44,103 nucleotides of DNA from Olavius sp. associated proteobacterium Delta 1 (GTDB lineage Bacteria > Desulfobacterota > Desulfobacteria > Desulfobacterales > JAFDCJ01). The position numbers and the translations under genes are program-made. The notes under the pieces are model-generated. The model did not search any database. It saw nothing but the letters and a program-made list of their open reading frames with translations, and was not told where the DNA came from. The stretch lies in NCBI GenBank assembly GCA_902749685.1, contig CACVKW010000479.1, positions 1-44,103 on the forward strand. Direction: 5' to 3'. Within the stretch, counting starts at the first letter, position 1; each line of letters begins with the position of its first letter. Shown piece after piece: positions 35,555 through 43,959 of this stretch.

Positions 35555-35743
35555 GATGCTGGATTCTGGATACTTGATAAAATATGGAATTCTATCATTA
35601 TTAAAAAACGAGTAAAAACCTGTATTCTTGTCCACTTGCACAGATCAACTTTAAAAGACCTATCAATAAAATGACGGAGCGTAGCGACTTCCATAAATAT
35701 TCAATTTTCAATATTCAATAGTCAATTCTCCGCCTCAGGCGGA
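35555..35743. repeat. Interspersed inverted-repeat element, copy G (mixed arms)
   Basis: The left arm uses GATGCTGGATTCTGGATAC words, shared with the copy at 43960-44055, whereas the right arm uses TATTCAATTTTCAATATTC words, shared with copy A. The core parts are GGAATTCTATCATTATTAAA (35586-35605) and GACGGAGCGTAGCGACTTCC (35673-35692). The hairpin TCCGCC-TCA-GGCGGA (35729-35743) closes it, just before the ribosome site of the next gene. Confidence 0.6.
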
Positions 35744-35764
35744 CCCGGATAAAGGAGGTAAAAT

Positions 35765-37855
35765 ATGGGTGATGTCAACAAAGTAAGGACTGCCTGCCGT
35801 CAGTGTCATGGGGGATGTGGTGTGATTGCCCATGTGCAGGACGGTAAAGTCATCAAGGTCGAAGGAGATCCGGAGTCTCCGATCAGCCACGGCACGCTGT
35901 GCAGTAAAGGATTATCGGTTACCCAGCTGGCCTATCATCCCGATCGAATTCTTCACCCCATGCGAAAAACGACCCAGGGCTGGCAACGGATCACCTGGGA
36001 TGAAGCCCTGGACACGATCGCCGCAAAATTTAACACGGTCATCGAAGATTACGGACCGGAGTCAATTGTCATCGGCCAGGGCACCGGCAGAGATTATGAA
36101 AGTCATCTGTACCGGTTTGCCAACCAGCTGGGGACCCCCAATGTGCTGACCGCCGGGCATATGTGCTATGTCTCCCGAGTGGCCTCAACCCTGGTCACCC
36201 TCGGAAATCTGCCCATTTGCGACTATGCAGGCGGACCCAAATGCATTGTTTTGTGGGGCTGCAACCCGCAATGGACCAACCCGGACGAATATAAGGGCGA
36301 GGGCTTCTGGCGTGCCTATAAAAAAGGAGCCAAACTGATATGCATCGACCCGCGCAAAGGATTTACGGCTAAAAAAGCTGACCTCTGGCTGCAACTGCGG
36401 CCGGGCACCGATGCCGCCCTGGCCGTGGGTTTCCACCGGGTCATCCTCGAAGAAGAACTTTACGACCGGGAGTTTACCGAAAACTACATCAACGGCTGGG
36501 ATGCCTTCAAGGAAAGGGTCAAAGACTATCCGCTGGAAAAGGTGCAGGAGATAACCTGGGTCGACAAGGAACTCATCCGCAAAGCCGCCAGGATGTATGC
36601 CAAAACCAAACCGGCCTGCATCCACTGGGGCGTTCCCACCGAACAGACCAACAACTGCGCCGACTGCACCCGTGCGATTGCCGGATTGATGGCGGCTACC
36701 GGCAATCTGGATACTCCCGGCGGCAACGTCCTGTATGTCAATCCACCCACCCGCACGGTGGCTGAATTTTCCCGTCACAAGGATCTTTCCAAAGAACAAC
36801 GGGCCAAGCGGCTGGGTGGTGATCAGTATAAGCTTGGTGCCAGGGTGGCCTTTATCACCCCGAAAGTTGCCTGGGAAGCCATTCTGACCGGCAAGCCCTA
36901 CCCGTTGAAAGCCGGATTGCTGTGCGGCACCAATCCGGTATCGACCCGGGCCAACGCCAAGGAGGTTTACGAGGCTCTCGATAAACTGGAATTTCTGGCG
37001 GTTATTGATTTTTTCATGACCCCCTCCGCCGATCTGGCCGACATCTTCCTGCCGGCCGGCACCTGGCTTGAGCAGAATCATGTAGCCGACAACTGGAAGC
37101 GGCACGGGTATGTTCTGGCCAGACAGAAATGCGTGGAGATCGGTGAGGCCTGGCAGGATCACAAAATTTTCCAGGAGCTCGGCAAAAAAATGGGCCAGGA
37201 ATGGTGGGACACGGTCGAAGACGGCCTTGACTACCTGCTGGAGCCTGCCGGACTTACCTGGGAAGAATTTAAAAAGGTTGGCTATTTAAAAGGGGAAATG
37301 GTTTACCACAAATACAAAGAGCGTGGCTTTTCAACCCCCACGGGAAAATTTGAGCTATACTCAACCGTGCTGGAAAAATGGGGCTATGATCCGCTGCCCA
37401 AATACACTGAGCTGCCCGAAAGCCCGGTTTCCAAACCGGAGCTGTTGGATCACTACCCCTATATTCTCAATGCGGGACTGCGCACCCCGACCTTTTTTCA
37501 TTCAGCCAACCGCAACATTCCCTGGCTGCGGGAAATTCGACCCGATCCCATCGTGGAGATCCATCCGGACACTGCCGAAAAGCACGGAATCGAGGAAGGG
37601 GATTGGGTCTACATCGAATCTCCGCGCGGCGGCGCCAGGGAGCGGGCCAAGTTTAACGACGGTATCGATCCCCGGGTAATTGTTGCCGAACATGGGTGGT
37701 GGTACCCGGAGATCAAAGAGCACGGTCATGGCTGGGATATTTCCAATATCAACATGCTGACGGATAACTCCCACGAGACCATGGATCCGGCCATCGGTGC
37801 CACCAATCTAAGAACCTGTTTGTGCAGTATTGAGTTGGTAGAAAAAGGCAAATAA
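35765..37855 (+). CDS. Molybdopterin (Mo/W-bisMGD) oxidoreductase, DMSO-reductase superfamily
   Basis: This 696-aa catalytic subunit has an N-terminal [4Fe-4S] set C11, C14, C18 and C46 (CRQCHGGC ... GTLCSKG). The likely metal-ligand Cys134 is in GHMCYVSR. The middle pterin region is IDPRKGFTAKKADLWLQLRP, followed by TPSADLADIFLPAGTWLEQ. The C-terminal MopB domain follows (about 570-690; ADLA-type then RGGARERAKF). No Tat signal is present, so it is cytoplasmic. Start ATG with AAGGAGG upstream. The family covers formate dehydrogenase, acetylene hydratase and many unassigned enzymes. The Asp that follows the second cluster Cys in acetylene hydratase is His15 here. With the ferredoxin at 38642 it likely forms a redox complex; the substrate is unknown. 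Confidence 0.88.
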   Translation: MGDVNKVRTACRQCHGGCGVIAHVQDGKVIKVEGDPESPISHGTLCSKGLSVTQLAYHPDRILHPMRKTTQGWQRITWDEALDTIAAKFNTVIEDYGPESIVIGQGTGRDYESHLYRFANQLGTPNVLTAGHMCYVSRVASTLVTLGNLPICDYAGGPKCIVLWGCNPQWTNPDEYKGEGFWRAYKKGAKLICIDPRKGFTAKKADLWLQLRPGTDAALAVGFHRVILEEELYDREFTENYINGWDAFKERVKDYPLEKVQEITWVDKELIRKAARMYAKTKPACIHWGVPTEQTNNCADCTRAIAGLMAATGNLDTPGGNVLYVNPPTRTVAEFSRHKDLSKEQRAKRLGGDQYKLGARVAFITPKVAWEAILTGKPYPLKAGLLCGTNPVSTRANAKEVYEALDKLEFLAVIDFFMTPSADLADIFLPAGTWLEQNHVADNWKRHGYVLARQKCVEIGEAWQDHKIFQELGKKMGQEWWDTVEDGLDYLLEPAGLTWEEFKKVGYLKGEMVYHKYKERGFSTPTGKFELYSTVLEKWGYDPLPKYTELPESPVSKPELLDHYPYILNAGLRTPTFFHSANRNIPWLREIRPDPIVEIHPDTAEKHGIEEGDWVYIESPRGGARERAKFNDGIDPRVIVAEHGWWYPEIKEHGHGWDISNINMLTDNSHETMDPAIGATNLRTCLCSIELVEKGK

Positions 37856-37859
37856 AGAA

Positions 37860-38129
37860 GGTTTCAGGTGTCAGGAGACGCCAATGTAAACCGAAACGGC
37901 CAATTTGATCGGGAAAGAAACTATTGAACATCGCGCAATGAACATCGAACGTCGAAGAAATGTATTTCGTGATTTTATAAATGGCCTGAGCGAAGCGAAT
38001 CCATCCTTCGACATTCGATATTCGATATTCTGCGGTTCTGCGGTTCTGCGGTTCGCTGTTGATACACTAAAATTAGGATTGGGACCGGCTTTTCCGTTTT
38101 TACGTTTCTCTGTCCTGACACCTGAAACC
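37860..38129. repeat. Interspersed inverted-repeat element, copy H (multi-layer)
   Basis: The outer pair is perfect over 17 bp: GGTTTCAGGTGTCAGGA (37860-37876) and TCCTGACACCTGAAACC (38113-38129). A middle layer, GTAAACCGAAACGGCC (near 37886), pairs imperfectly with GGCTTTTCCGTTTTTAC (near 38087). An inner layer of GAACATCGAACGTCGAAG words faces CTTCGACATTCGATATTCG words. The core GCCTGAGCGAAGCGAATCC is at 37984-38002. Confidence 0.7.
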
Positions 38130-38181
38130 CGACACCTGAAACCTAATTTAGCGATGCATACAGAAGTAATCGACATGACAG

Positions 38182-38553
38182 ATGGAGCAATTGAACACAA
38201 CACACCAAGTAGCGGTCACCTGGATCGATCCTACGACCGGCCTGGAATGGCAGTGCCAATCTCCGGGTCGGATGAACTGGCACGCTGCACAATCCTATGC
38301 CCGGTCACTATCAATGACCGGGAAAGATGATTGGCGCCTGCCAACGGCACAAGAACTGGAAACTTTACTGGACCGAACGATTTATCGACCGGTGATGCGG
38401 GAAACAATTCCGTTTCGGGATAACCTAAGTTACTGGTCGTCCACCACTTTCGGACCCAATAAAAATAATGCCTGGATCGTGATGTTCGATGGTGCCTATG
38501 TGCTCAGTTATTATAAGACGAACGAATATCAGGTCCGTTGCGTGCGGGGCTGA
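38182..38553 (+). CDS. DUF1566-domain protein
   Basis: This 123-aa protein is almost entirely a DUF1566 (Lcl C-terminal, C-type-lectin-like) domain: TWIDPTTGLEWQC, MNWHAAQSYARSL, DDWRLPTAQELETLLD, YWSSTTFGPN and the terminal VRCVRG. No signal peptide is seen and the ribosome site is weak. It lies between the Mo-enzyme and its likely ferredoxin, after a long inverted-repeat element, and may be a later insertion into that operon. Function is unknown. Confidence 0.8.
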   Translation: MEQLNTTHQVAVTWIDPTTGLEWQCQSPGRMNWHAAQSYARSLSMTGKDDWRLPTAQELETLLDRTIYRPVMRETIPFRDNLSYWSSTTFGPNKNNAWIVMFDGAYVLSYYKTNEYQVRCVRG

Positions 38554-38641
38554 AATTCTGATGCGGAAATAAATAACTAGACATTATTATATAACAATAA
38601 ACCTTATAGTAAGATCTCAACGATAAAGAGGAGGAGTCGCA

Positions 38642-39109
38642 ATGTCAAAAGTCTCTTTAATGTTTTACAAAAAAGACTGCATGGGCTGCCACGCCTGTGA
38701 GGTGGCTTGCAAACAGGAGCACGAATTGGGTGTCGGTCCGCGTCTGGTGCGGGTCATCGAAAGATCATCTGATTTTTTTCCGGTCTATTGCCACCACTGC
38801 GCCCACGCACCGTGCAAGGAGGCTTGCCCGGTGGATGCGATTTCAAGGAATGAAATGGGCCTGGTTCTGATAGATGAGGGCCTGTGCATCGGGTGTAAAG
38901 AGTGTTTGGAAGCCTGTCCCTTCGGGGCCATGCAGTATAATGATGAGCGGGATACCGCGGTCAAGTGCGATCTGTGTATTGATCGACTCAAGAACGATCA
39001 AACCCCGGCCTGCTATTCGGTCTGTCCCACGCGCTGCATATCATGGGGCGAAACAAAATCACTATCCGAACGCATCGTCCATGAGGCCCTTCCGCAGAGG
39101 ATGAAATAG
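38642..39109 (+). CDS. DmsB/NrfC-like ferredoxin with four [4Fe-4S] clusters
   Basis: This 155-aa electron-transfer subunit has four cysteine groups: CMGCHACEVAC, CHHCAHAPCKEACP, CIGCKECLEACP and CDLC with CYSVCP. This is the pattern of DmsB, NrfC and HycB, the partners of molybdopterin oxidoreductases. The ribosome site GAGGAGG is strong. It should carry electrons to or from the enzyme at 35765-37855. No membrane anchor subunit follows, so the complex is probably soluble and uses another carrier. Confidence 0.9.
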   Translation: MSKVSLMFYKKDCMGCHACEVACKQEHELGVGPRLVRVIERSSDFFPVYCHHCAHAPCKEACPVDAISRNEMGLVLIDEGLCIGCKECLEACPFGAMQYNDERDTAVKCDLCIDRLKNDQTPACYSVCPTRCISWGETKSLSERIVHEALPQRMK

Positions 39110-39131
39110 CGCAAAAATGAAGGGGAATAGC

Positions 39132-40334
39132 ATGGCTAACAAAGGAATTAATGTACTTGAAACTTGCGGGCTTCCGATATTTTTTAAGGTGGGCAATGCG
39201 GATGAAGTTGGAATCAGCGCGCCCAGAAACCGTAAGGGTCTGGCGGTGCGCACCTGGGTACGCTCATTATCCGTTATGCAGAAAGAAGCCCTGGTAATTT
39301 CCGACACAACGGGACTGGTATGGCGCTTCGCCAGTGATGAAGGGCCCTATTTAAATTCGTTTGATAGTGCACCCTGCCCCCTGGCATTCTTTACGACCGG
39401 TATGGTGTCATCATATATGAACGAAATTCAGGCTCTTGCAAAAATACAAAACATAAAAATCAGAAATATCAAACTGGTACTGGACAATTATTATTCTATG
39501 GAAGGCTCTTTACCACGCGGCACCATGATTGGGGGCGCTATGCCAATTGACCTTGACATTCAAATTGAAGCTGATGCGGCTGACAGCATGGTTAAAAAGC
39601 TCGTATATGATGCCATTTATACTTCTCCGATCACCGGGCTCATGCGTGAGTCACTAAGCTCGGTATTTACACTTTCAAAAAACGGAAAACCCGTTGAAGT
39701 CGGGCGCGTTGCGGCGCTGGATGGACCCCTAGAACCTGACCCGGACGATCGTTTTCCATTTGTCAAGGTCAGTGGGGACCCGGTTGTTGCGGGACCGTTG
39801 ATGGAAAAACTGGAACAGGTTGCAACAAAATCCGGAGTTGCGGGCGGGGCCGGCAGCAGCCTGACGTCTGAGCAAAATCGGAAACTTCATGTGCGCGGCA
39901 TTTGCACGATTAGAGAGGATGGGGTTAAGCAGATAGATCAATATTTGATTAATCCCTTAGGATCTCAATTCCGTTTTCTTTCTGACGAAGCCCAGCAGCA
40001 TGGCGGTCAGGGTAAGGCACCCGATGCCGTATCATACATATCAGCAGGAATCGGCTTTTGCTATATGACTCAATTAGGTCGTTACGCGACCATACTCAGG
40101 AAAAATCTCGCTGAATATAGGGTCGTGCAGGACACCCACTTTTCGGAAGGCGGCGCAACCGGGGGAACCGGAAAAAGAGGGGAAGCCGATCCGGTTGAGA
40201 CTCACGTTTATTTGAAAACATCAGAGGATGACGATTTTGCCCGGGACATTCTGGATATGGGAGAACAGACTTGTTTCCTGCATGCTTTCTGCCGCACTGA
40301 ATTAGAACCAAACATAAAAAAAATTAGTACCTGA
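39132..40334 (+). CDS. Tandem OsmC-domain protein
   Basis: This 400-aa protein contains two OsmC-like domains. The first (about 60-190) has GPYLNSFDSAPCPLAFFTTG followed by a long helix, but the second redox-cysteine position is lost (SPITGLMRES). The second (about 245-395) has both expected cysteines: C310 in AGIGFCYMTQ and C381 in GEQTCFLHAF. OsmC/Ohr proteins reduce peroxides with such a Cys pair, so only the second domain looks catalytic. I start at ATG 39132, which has AAGGGG upstream; an ATG at 39117 is in frame. It is 22 bp downstream of the ferredoxin gene and probably in the same operon. Confidence 0.75.
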   Translation: MANKGINVLETCGLPIFFKVGNADEVGISAPRNRKGLAVRTWVRSLSVMQKEALVISDTTGLVWRFASDEGPYLNSFDSAPCPLAFFTTGMVSSYMNEIQALAKIQNIKIRNIKLVLDNYYSMEGSLPRGTMIGGAMPIDLDIQIEADAADSMVKKLVYDAIYTSPITGLMRESLSSVFTLSKNGKPVEVGRVAALDGPLEPDPDDRFPFVKVSGDPVVAGPLMEKLEQVATKSGVAGGAGSSLTSEQNRKLHVRGICTIREDGVKQIDQYLINPLGSQFRFLSDEAQQHGGQGKAPDAVSYISAGIGFCYMTQLGRYATILRKNLAEYRVVQDTHFSEGGATGGTGKRGEADPVETHVYLKTSEDDDFARDILDMGEQTCFLHAFCRTELEPNIKKIST

Positions 40335-40522
40335 ATACTTCACCGAGCAGCATATAACACTAAAGAAGTGATTTATCTACCGCAGAACTTTGAAGAATCC
40401 AGTGTCGACAATTTGAATGCTCTGTATTCGAGTTGACATTTTTACGGTAACCTGACTATAGAATTATTCGATACCGGAATACTAGGGAATAAATTAGAAA
40501 TAACAAAAAGAGGAGGCATATT

Positions 40523-41755
40523 ATGAAAAAACAAAACTCAGGTAGTTCTTCATGGTTGTTTAACGTGACGCTAATCACCATTGCAGCGGCGGTGGCTCTC
40601 ACCGGTTCGCTGATCCCAGGGACGGCAACTGCTGCCGACGTGATCAAGATAGGTGCATCGGCGGCCAAAACAGGTCCATTGGCCGGCGGCACAGCAGTCA
40701 CCCACTGGCCGAATATCAAGCTCTGGGTCCACCAGGTTAACTCACGCGGCGGTTTACAACTGAAAAGCGGGAAGGCTATGATTGAGCTGGTCGAATATGA
40801 TGATCGCACTACACCGGGAGAAGCGATTAAAAATGTCCAACGGATGGCGACCCAGGACAAGGTGGATTTTATCATACCGCCCTATGGGACAGGCTTCATT
40901 CTGGCGACTGCGCCCATCTTCGCCAAGTACGGATACCCCAATATTGCGGTAACAGCGATAACCGATAAAATTCCCGAACTCACGAAGCGATATCCCAGTA
41001 TGTTCTTTACTTTAGGCGATACGACCGCATTTGCCGGTTCCGTCGCCGAGATCCTGTCGAAGATGCGGGATGAGGGTAAAATCGGCAAGCGTGTCGCAAT
41101 GGTCAATGTGGCTGATGCCTTTGGAATCGAACTTGCCAACGCCGCGCGCCCCATTTTCACAAAAGCCGGTCTCGAGATCGTCTATGACAAATCCTATCCC
41201 CTCGGCACCCAGGATCTCTCGCCGGTCATCAAGGGTGCCAAGGCGTCGAATCCTGACGCATTTGTGGCATGGTCCTACCCGCCGGACACCTTCGGCCTTA
41301 CAGAACAGGCGAAAATCGAGGGGTTGAATGTAAAGGCCTTTTATACAGCGGTTGCTACCGCATTTCCGGCTTTTGGAGGAAAGTTCGGAAAGTCGGCGGA
41401 AGGTGTCTTGGGGGCAGGCGGGATCAATCCGGACACGCCCGAGATGCAGGCCTATATAAAAGCACACAAAGAGGTGACGGGAAAGGCCCCCGATGGCTGG
41501 GCCAGTCCAGTCAGTTATGCCAGTCTCCAGATTCTGGAAAAGGCCATAGAAGGGGTCGGTTCCAAGGATCGCAAGGCAGTAATTGCATACCTGAAGAGCA
41601 GTTCCTTTGATACGGTTATCGGTCCGGTAAAATTCAAGAATCAGAACAATGAAAAATTCTGGACCGTGGGCCAGTGGCAGGGTGGCAAGTTTTATGGTGT
41701 AAGCTCGACAGGAAGGCCTGGATCCAAACCGGTTAAGATTAAAACCGGTTGGTAA
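40523..41755 (+). CDS. Branched-chain-amino-acid-type ABC transporter substrate-binding protein
   Basis: This 410-aa periplasmic protein has an N-terminal signal (LFNVTLITIAAAVALTGSLI, cleavage near ATAAD) and a Peripla_BP_6/LivK fold: KIGASAAKTGPLAGG, DDRTTPGEAIKNVQRMATQD and DFIIPPYGTGF. LivK relatives bind amino acids, ureas or aromatic and other carboxylates. Start ATG with AAGAGGAGG upstream. Its stop codon is part of the target-site repeat of a MITE-like element. The permease genes follow after that element. Ligand unknown. Confidence 0.88.
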   Translation: MKKQNSGSSSWLFNVTLITIAAAVALTGSLIPGTATAADVIKIGASAAKTGPLAGGTAVTHWPNIKLWVHQVNSRGGLQLKSGKAMIELVEYDDRTTPGEAIKNVQRMATQDKVDFIIPPYGTGFILATAPIFAKYGYPNIAVTAITDKIPELTKRYPSMFFTLGDTTAFAGSVAEILSKMRDEGKIGKRVAMVNVADAFGIELANAARPIFTKAGLEIVYDKSYPLGTQDLSPVIKGAKASNPDAFVAWSYPPDTFGLTEQAKIEGLNVKAFYTAVATAFPAFGGKFGKSAEGVLGAGGINPDTPEMQAYIKAHKEVTGKAPDGWASPVSYASLQILEKAIEGVGSKDRKAVIAYLKSSSFDTVIGPVKFKNQNNEKFWTVGQWQGGKFYGVSSTGRPGSKPVKIKTGW

Positions 41756-41757
41756 TA

Positions 41758-42032
41758 CCTGAATCTTGCATGAAAATTAATGAGATGGTGTAATAATATT
41801 TAATAACAGTGGGTTGTTGCTATTTAAGAAGTAAAGTAAAATATCCAAATAGAAAAAAGGATAATGGTCGATTTTATCTCATTAATTTTCGCCCTGCGGA
41901 CGAGCCGGAGGCTTTCATGCCTTACAGGCAGCGCTAACAGCGCCTTTAGTATTAAGGATTCGGCATAGGCCACTATAGCCTCACCCTTAAGTGCCTTGCA
42001 TATGAAAGCCTCCGACTCGTGCAAAATTCAGG
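41758..42032. mobile_element. MITE-like element with terminal inverted repeats and target duplication
   Basis: The 275-bp element starts CCTGAATCTTGCA (41758-41770) and ends TGCAAAATTCAGG (42020-42032), which are inverted copies with one mismatch. It is flanked by TAATA on both sides (41753-41757 and 42033-42037). Inside are a perfect 14-bp inverted pair AAAATTAATGAGAT / ATCTCATTAATTTT (41773-41786; 41876-41889) and an imperfect pair around GGAGGCTTTCAT (41900-41920; 41998-42020). No transposase is encoded. A 66-codon frame on the minus strand looks incidental. Confidence 0.7.
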
Positions 42033-42050
42033 TAATAATTAACAAACATG

Positions 42051-42079
42051 CCCGACGAGGTATTTCATTACACGTCGGG
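42051..42079 (+). terminator. Stem-loop between the substrate-binding and permease genes
   Basis: CCCGACG (42051-42057) and CGTCGGG (42073-42079) form a 7-bp GC-rich stem with a 15-base loop, followed by a weak T-rich tract. Placed directly after the binding-protein gene, it could reduce read-through so that the binding protein is made in excess over the permeases. Confidence 0.5.
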
Positions 42080-42105
42080 TATTTACCCCTTAGGTGCATG
42101 ATTAA

Positions 42106-42975
42106 ATGATCGAAGTGATTATCACCGGATTGCTGCTCGGAGGCTCCTATGCGTTGATCGCCATGGGACTGCAACTCCAATACGGAGTCGCACGGATCAT
42201 GAATCTGGCCAACGGAGAAATTCTTGTGGCAGGCTCTTTTGGTGCTTTTTGGCTTTATACCGGGTCAAAGTTGAGTCCGATTCTTTCGATCTTTATTGTG
42301 ATGCCGCTAGCGTTCGTTTTTAACTGGCTCATCTACCGGTTTTTACTGAGGCCGCTCGTTCGACGGGCCAAAAGCCATGGCCAACTTGAAGTCGACAGTA
42401 TACTTGCTACCTTCGGAATAACCTTTATTATGGTTGGTCTCATGCTGGCGATTTTTGGAGGTGAGTATTTCAACTACTCCTATCTGTCCGTGCCGTTTAA
42501 CATTTTGGGAAAACCATATGCATTAAATCGCATCATGGCATTCCTGGTGTCTGCATTCCTGGGTGTTGCATTGTATCTATGGATTTATCGGACACGGTCG
42601 GGCATGACCCTCAGAGCCGTTGCAGTCAGTTCACAGGCATCAGAACTTGCCGGTATAAATGTGCCGCTGGTATTGGCTCTGGCCTTTTCACTCGGAGGAG
42701 CAGTAACCGCTGCGGGGGGTGCGTTACTAAGCATGTTTCTTACCTTTGATGCCTCCATCGGTGTTGTTTTCACCATGAAAGCATTAATCATCGTTATCAT
42801 GGGCGGTGTGGGTGATATACGTGGTTCGATCATTGCAGCGCTTATTCTGGGGTTGGCGGAAACCGTTGTTGCCAGTTGGGTCGATCCGGGCTTGACGCTT
42901 GCTGCTGCTTATCTGCTATTCATAATTATCCTGCTGTTAAAACCACAAGGTCTCTTCGGGAGACAATCATCTTGA
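42106..42975 (+). CDS. ABC transporter permease, LivH type
   Basis: This 289-aa integral membrane protein has about eight hydrophobic segments and the LivH hallmarks GLLLGGSYALIAMGLQLQYG, IMNLANGEILVAGSF and the cytoplasmic loop TRSGMTLRAVAVSSQASELA. It forms half of the channel for the upstream LivK-type protein. TTAGGTG lies upstream of the ATG. It overlaps the next permease gene by four bases (TTGA). Confidence 0.9.
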   Translation: MIEVIITGLLLGGSYALIAMGLQLQYGVARIMNLANGEILVAGSFGAFWLYTGSKLSPILSIFIVMPLAFVFNWLIYRFLLRPLVRRAKSHGQLEVDSILATFGITFIMVGLMLAIFGGEYFNYSYLSVPFNILGKPYALNRIMAFLVSAFLGVALYLWIYRTRSGMTLRAVAVSSQASELAGINVPLVLALAFSLGGAVTAAGGALLSMFLTFDASIGVVFTMKALIIVIMGGVGDIRGSIIAALILGLAETVVASWVDPGLTLAAAYLLFIIILLLKPQGLFGRQSS

Positions 42976-43889
42976 CTCGAAAAGAAAAGCGCAATCTTAT
43001 CATTGGCATTCTGATATTTGCAATTGCCTCACTCCTCCCATTGACCCGTTCAGGATATTGGGTATCGATCGGCGTTACAATTGCCATGTATGCTGTTTTA
43101 GCTACCTCCTGGGCATTGTTCTCAGGACCGACTCGCTATATTTCCCTGGCCAGTGCAGCGTTTTTCGGGATCGGCATGTATGTGGTCGGTGGTTTTATAG
43201 AGATTATCGCCTTTCCCGTACTCATCGTGCTGGCAGCTCTGACAGGAGCGATTCTCGCGGCCGTTGTCGGCCTGGCTACATTGCGGTTATCGGGAGTGTA
43301 TTTTGTAATTTTTACACTGGGACTGGCAGAGCTCATTCGGCAGATCATGACCTGGGTACAGACCACTATGGGCGCAAGTAGCGGGCTCTATGTTCTTACC
43401 GATATTACAGAATCGATGATTTATTGGCAATTAGTAGTTCTGGCCGCGATCGTCTTTCTGATCGGCTGGTGGATAGGTCGTTCAAGATTGGGATTTGCTT
43501 TACGCATTATTGGAAATGATGAGATAGTTGCATCCCACTGCGGCATTGATACTGCCTCGTCCAAGGTCATCCTTTTCATAATTTCAGGTACTTTTGCAGC
43601 CATCACCGGAGCGGTTTTGGCGCCCCGATGGACTTACGTGGAACCAATATTAGCTTTCAGTCCGATGATCTCCTTCCAGGTTGTTATTATGGCATTGCTT
43701 GGGGGAATGCATCGGTTATGGGGGCCGATTTTAGGGGTAATCCCGTTCACCTTACTCTGGGACCTGATTTCAGCCCATTTCCCAAATCAGACGACTCTGT
43801 TGTTGGGGGCCGCATTTCTTCTCATTGTGTATTTCATACCGAATGGAGTCGCAGGACTGGTAGAGGATTTTGCGAAAAGGCAGAATTAA
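42972..43889 (+). CDS. ABC transporter permease, LivM type
   Basis: This roughly 305-aa permease has many membrane spans and the LivM features FSGPTRYISLASAAFFGIGM, LRLSGVYFVIFTLGLAELIR and the loop RSRLGFALRIIGNDEIVASH. I take the start as TTG 42972, overlapping the livH stop and with GGGAG upstream; a longer frame begins at 42876 inside livH and gives a non-family N-terminus. The ATPase genes (LivG/LivF) are not seen before the window ends. Confidence 0.9.
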   Translation: MTRKEKRNLIIGILIFAIASLLPLTRSGYWVSIGVTIAMYAVLATSWALFSGPTRYISLASAAFFGIGMYVVGGFIEIIAFPVLIVLAALTGAILAAVVGLATLRLSGVYFVIFTLGLAELIRQIMTWVQTTMGASSGLYVLTDITESMIYWQLVVLAAIVFLIGWWIGRSRLGFALRIIGNDEIVASHCGIDTASSKVILFIISGTFAAITGAVLAPRWTYVEPILAFSPMISFQVVIMALLGGMHRLWGPILGVIPFTLLWDLISAHFPNQTTLLLGAAFLLIVYFIPNGVAGLVEDFAKRQN

Positions 43890-43959
43890 CCCTAACGTTG
43901 CATAAATTTTTATCACCTTGCATTACCGAGATGCTTGAGACGGTTGCGTTTCCTATACA

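Noticed and set aside
36185..37162. 325-codon open frame antisense to the Mo/W oxidoreductase gene
   Set aside because: The plus strand encodes a clear enzyme with all motifs; the antisense frame has no family features and arises from codon bias.
35765..37855. Acetylene hydratase assignment for the Mo/W enzyme
   Set aside because: The cluster and Cys ligand are compatible, but the Asp directly after the second cluster cysteine, needed in acetylene hydratase, is His15 here.
38182..38553. DUF1566 protein as target of a diversity-generating retroelement
   Set aside because: Such proteins often carry a variable region before the final VRCVRG, but no reverse transcriptase, template repeat or adenine-biased copy was found in the window.
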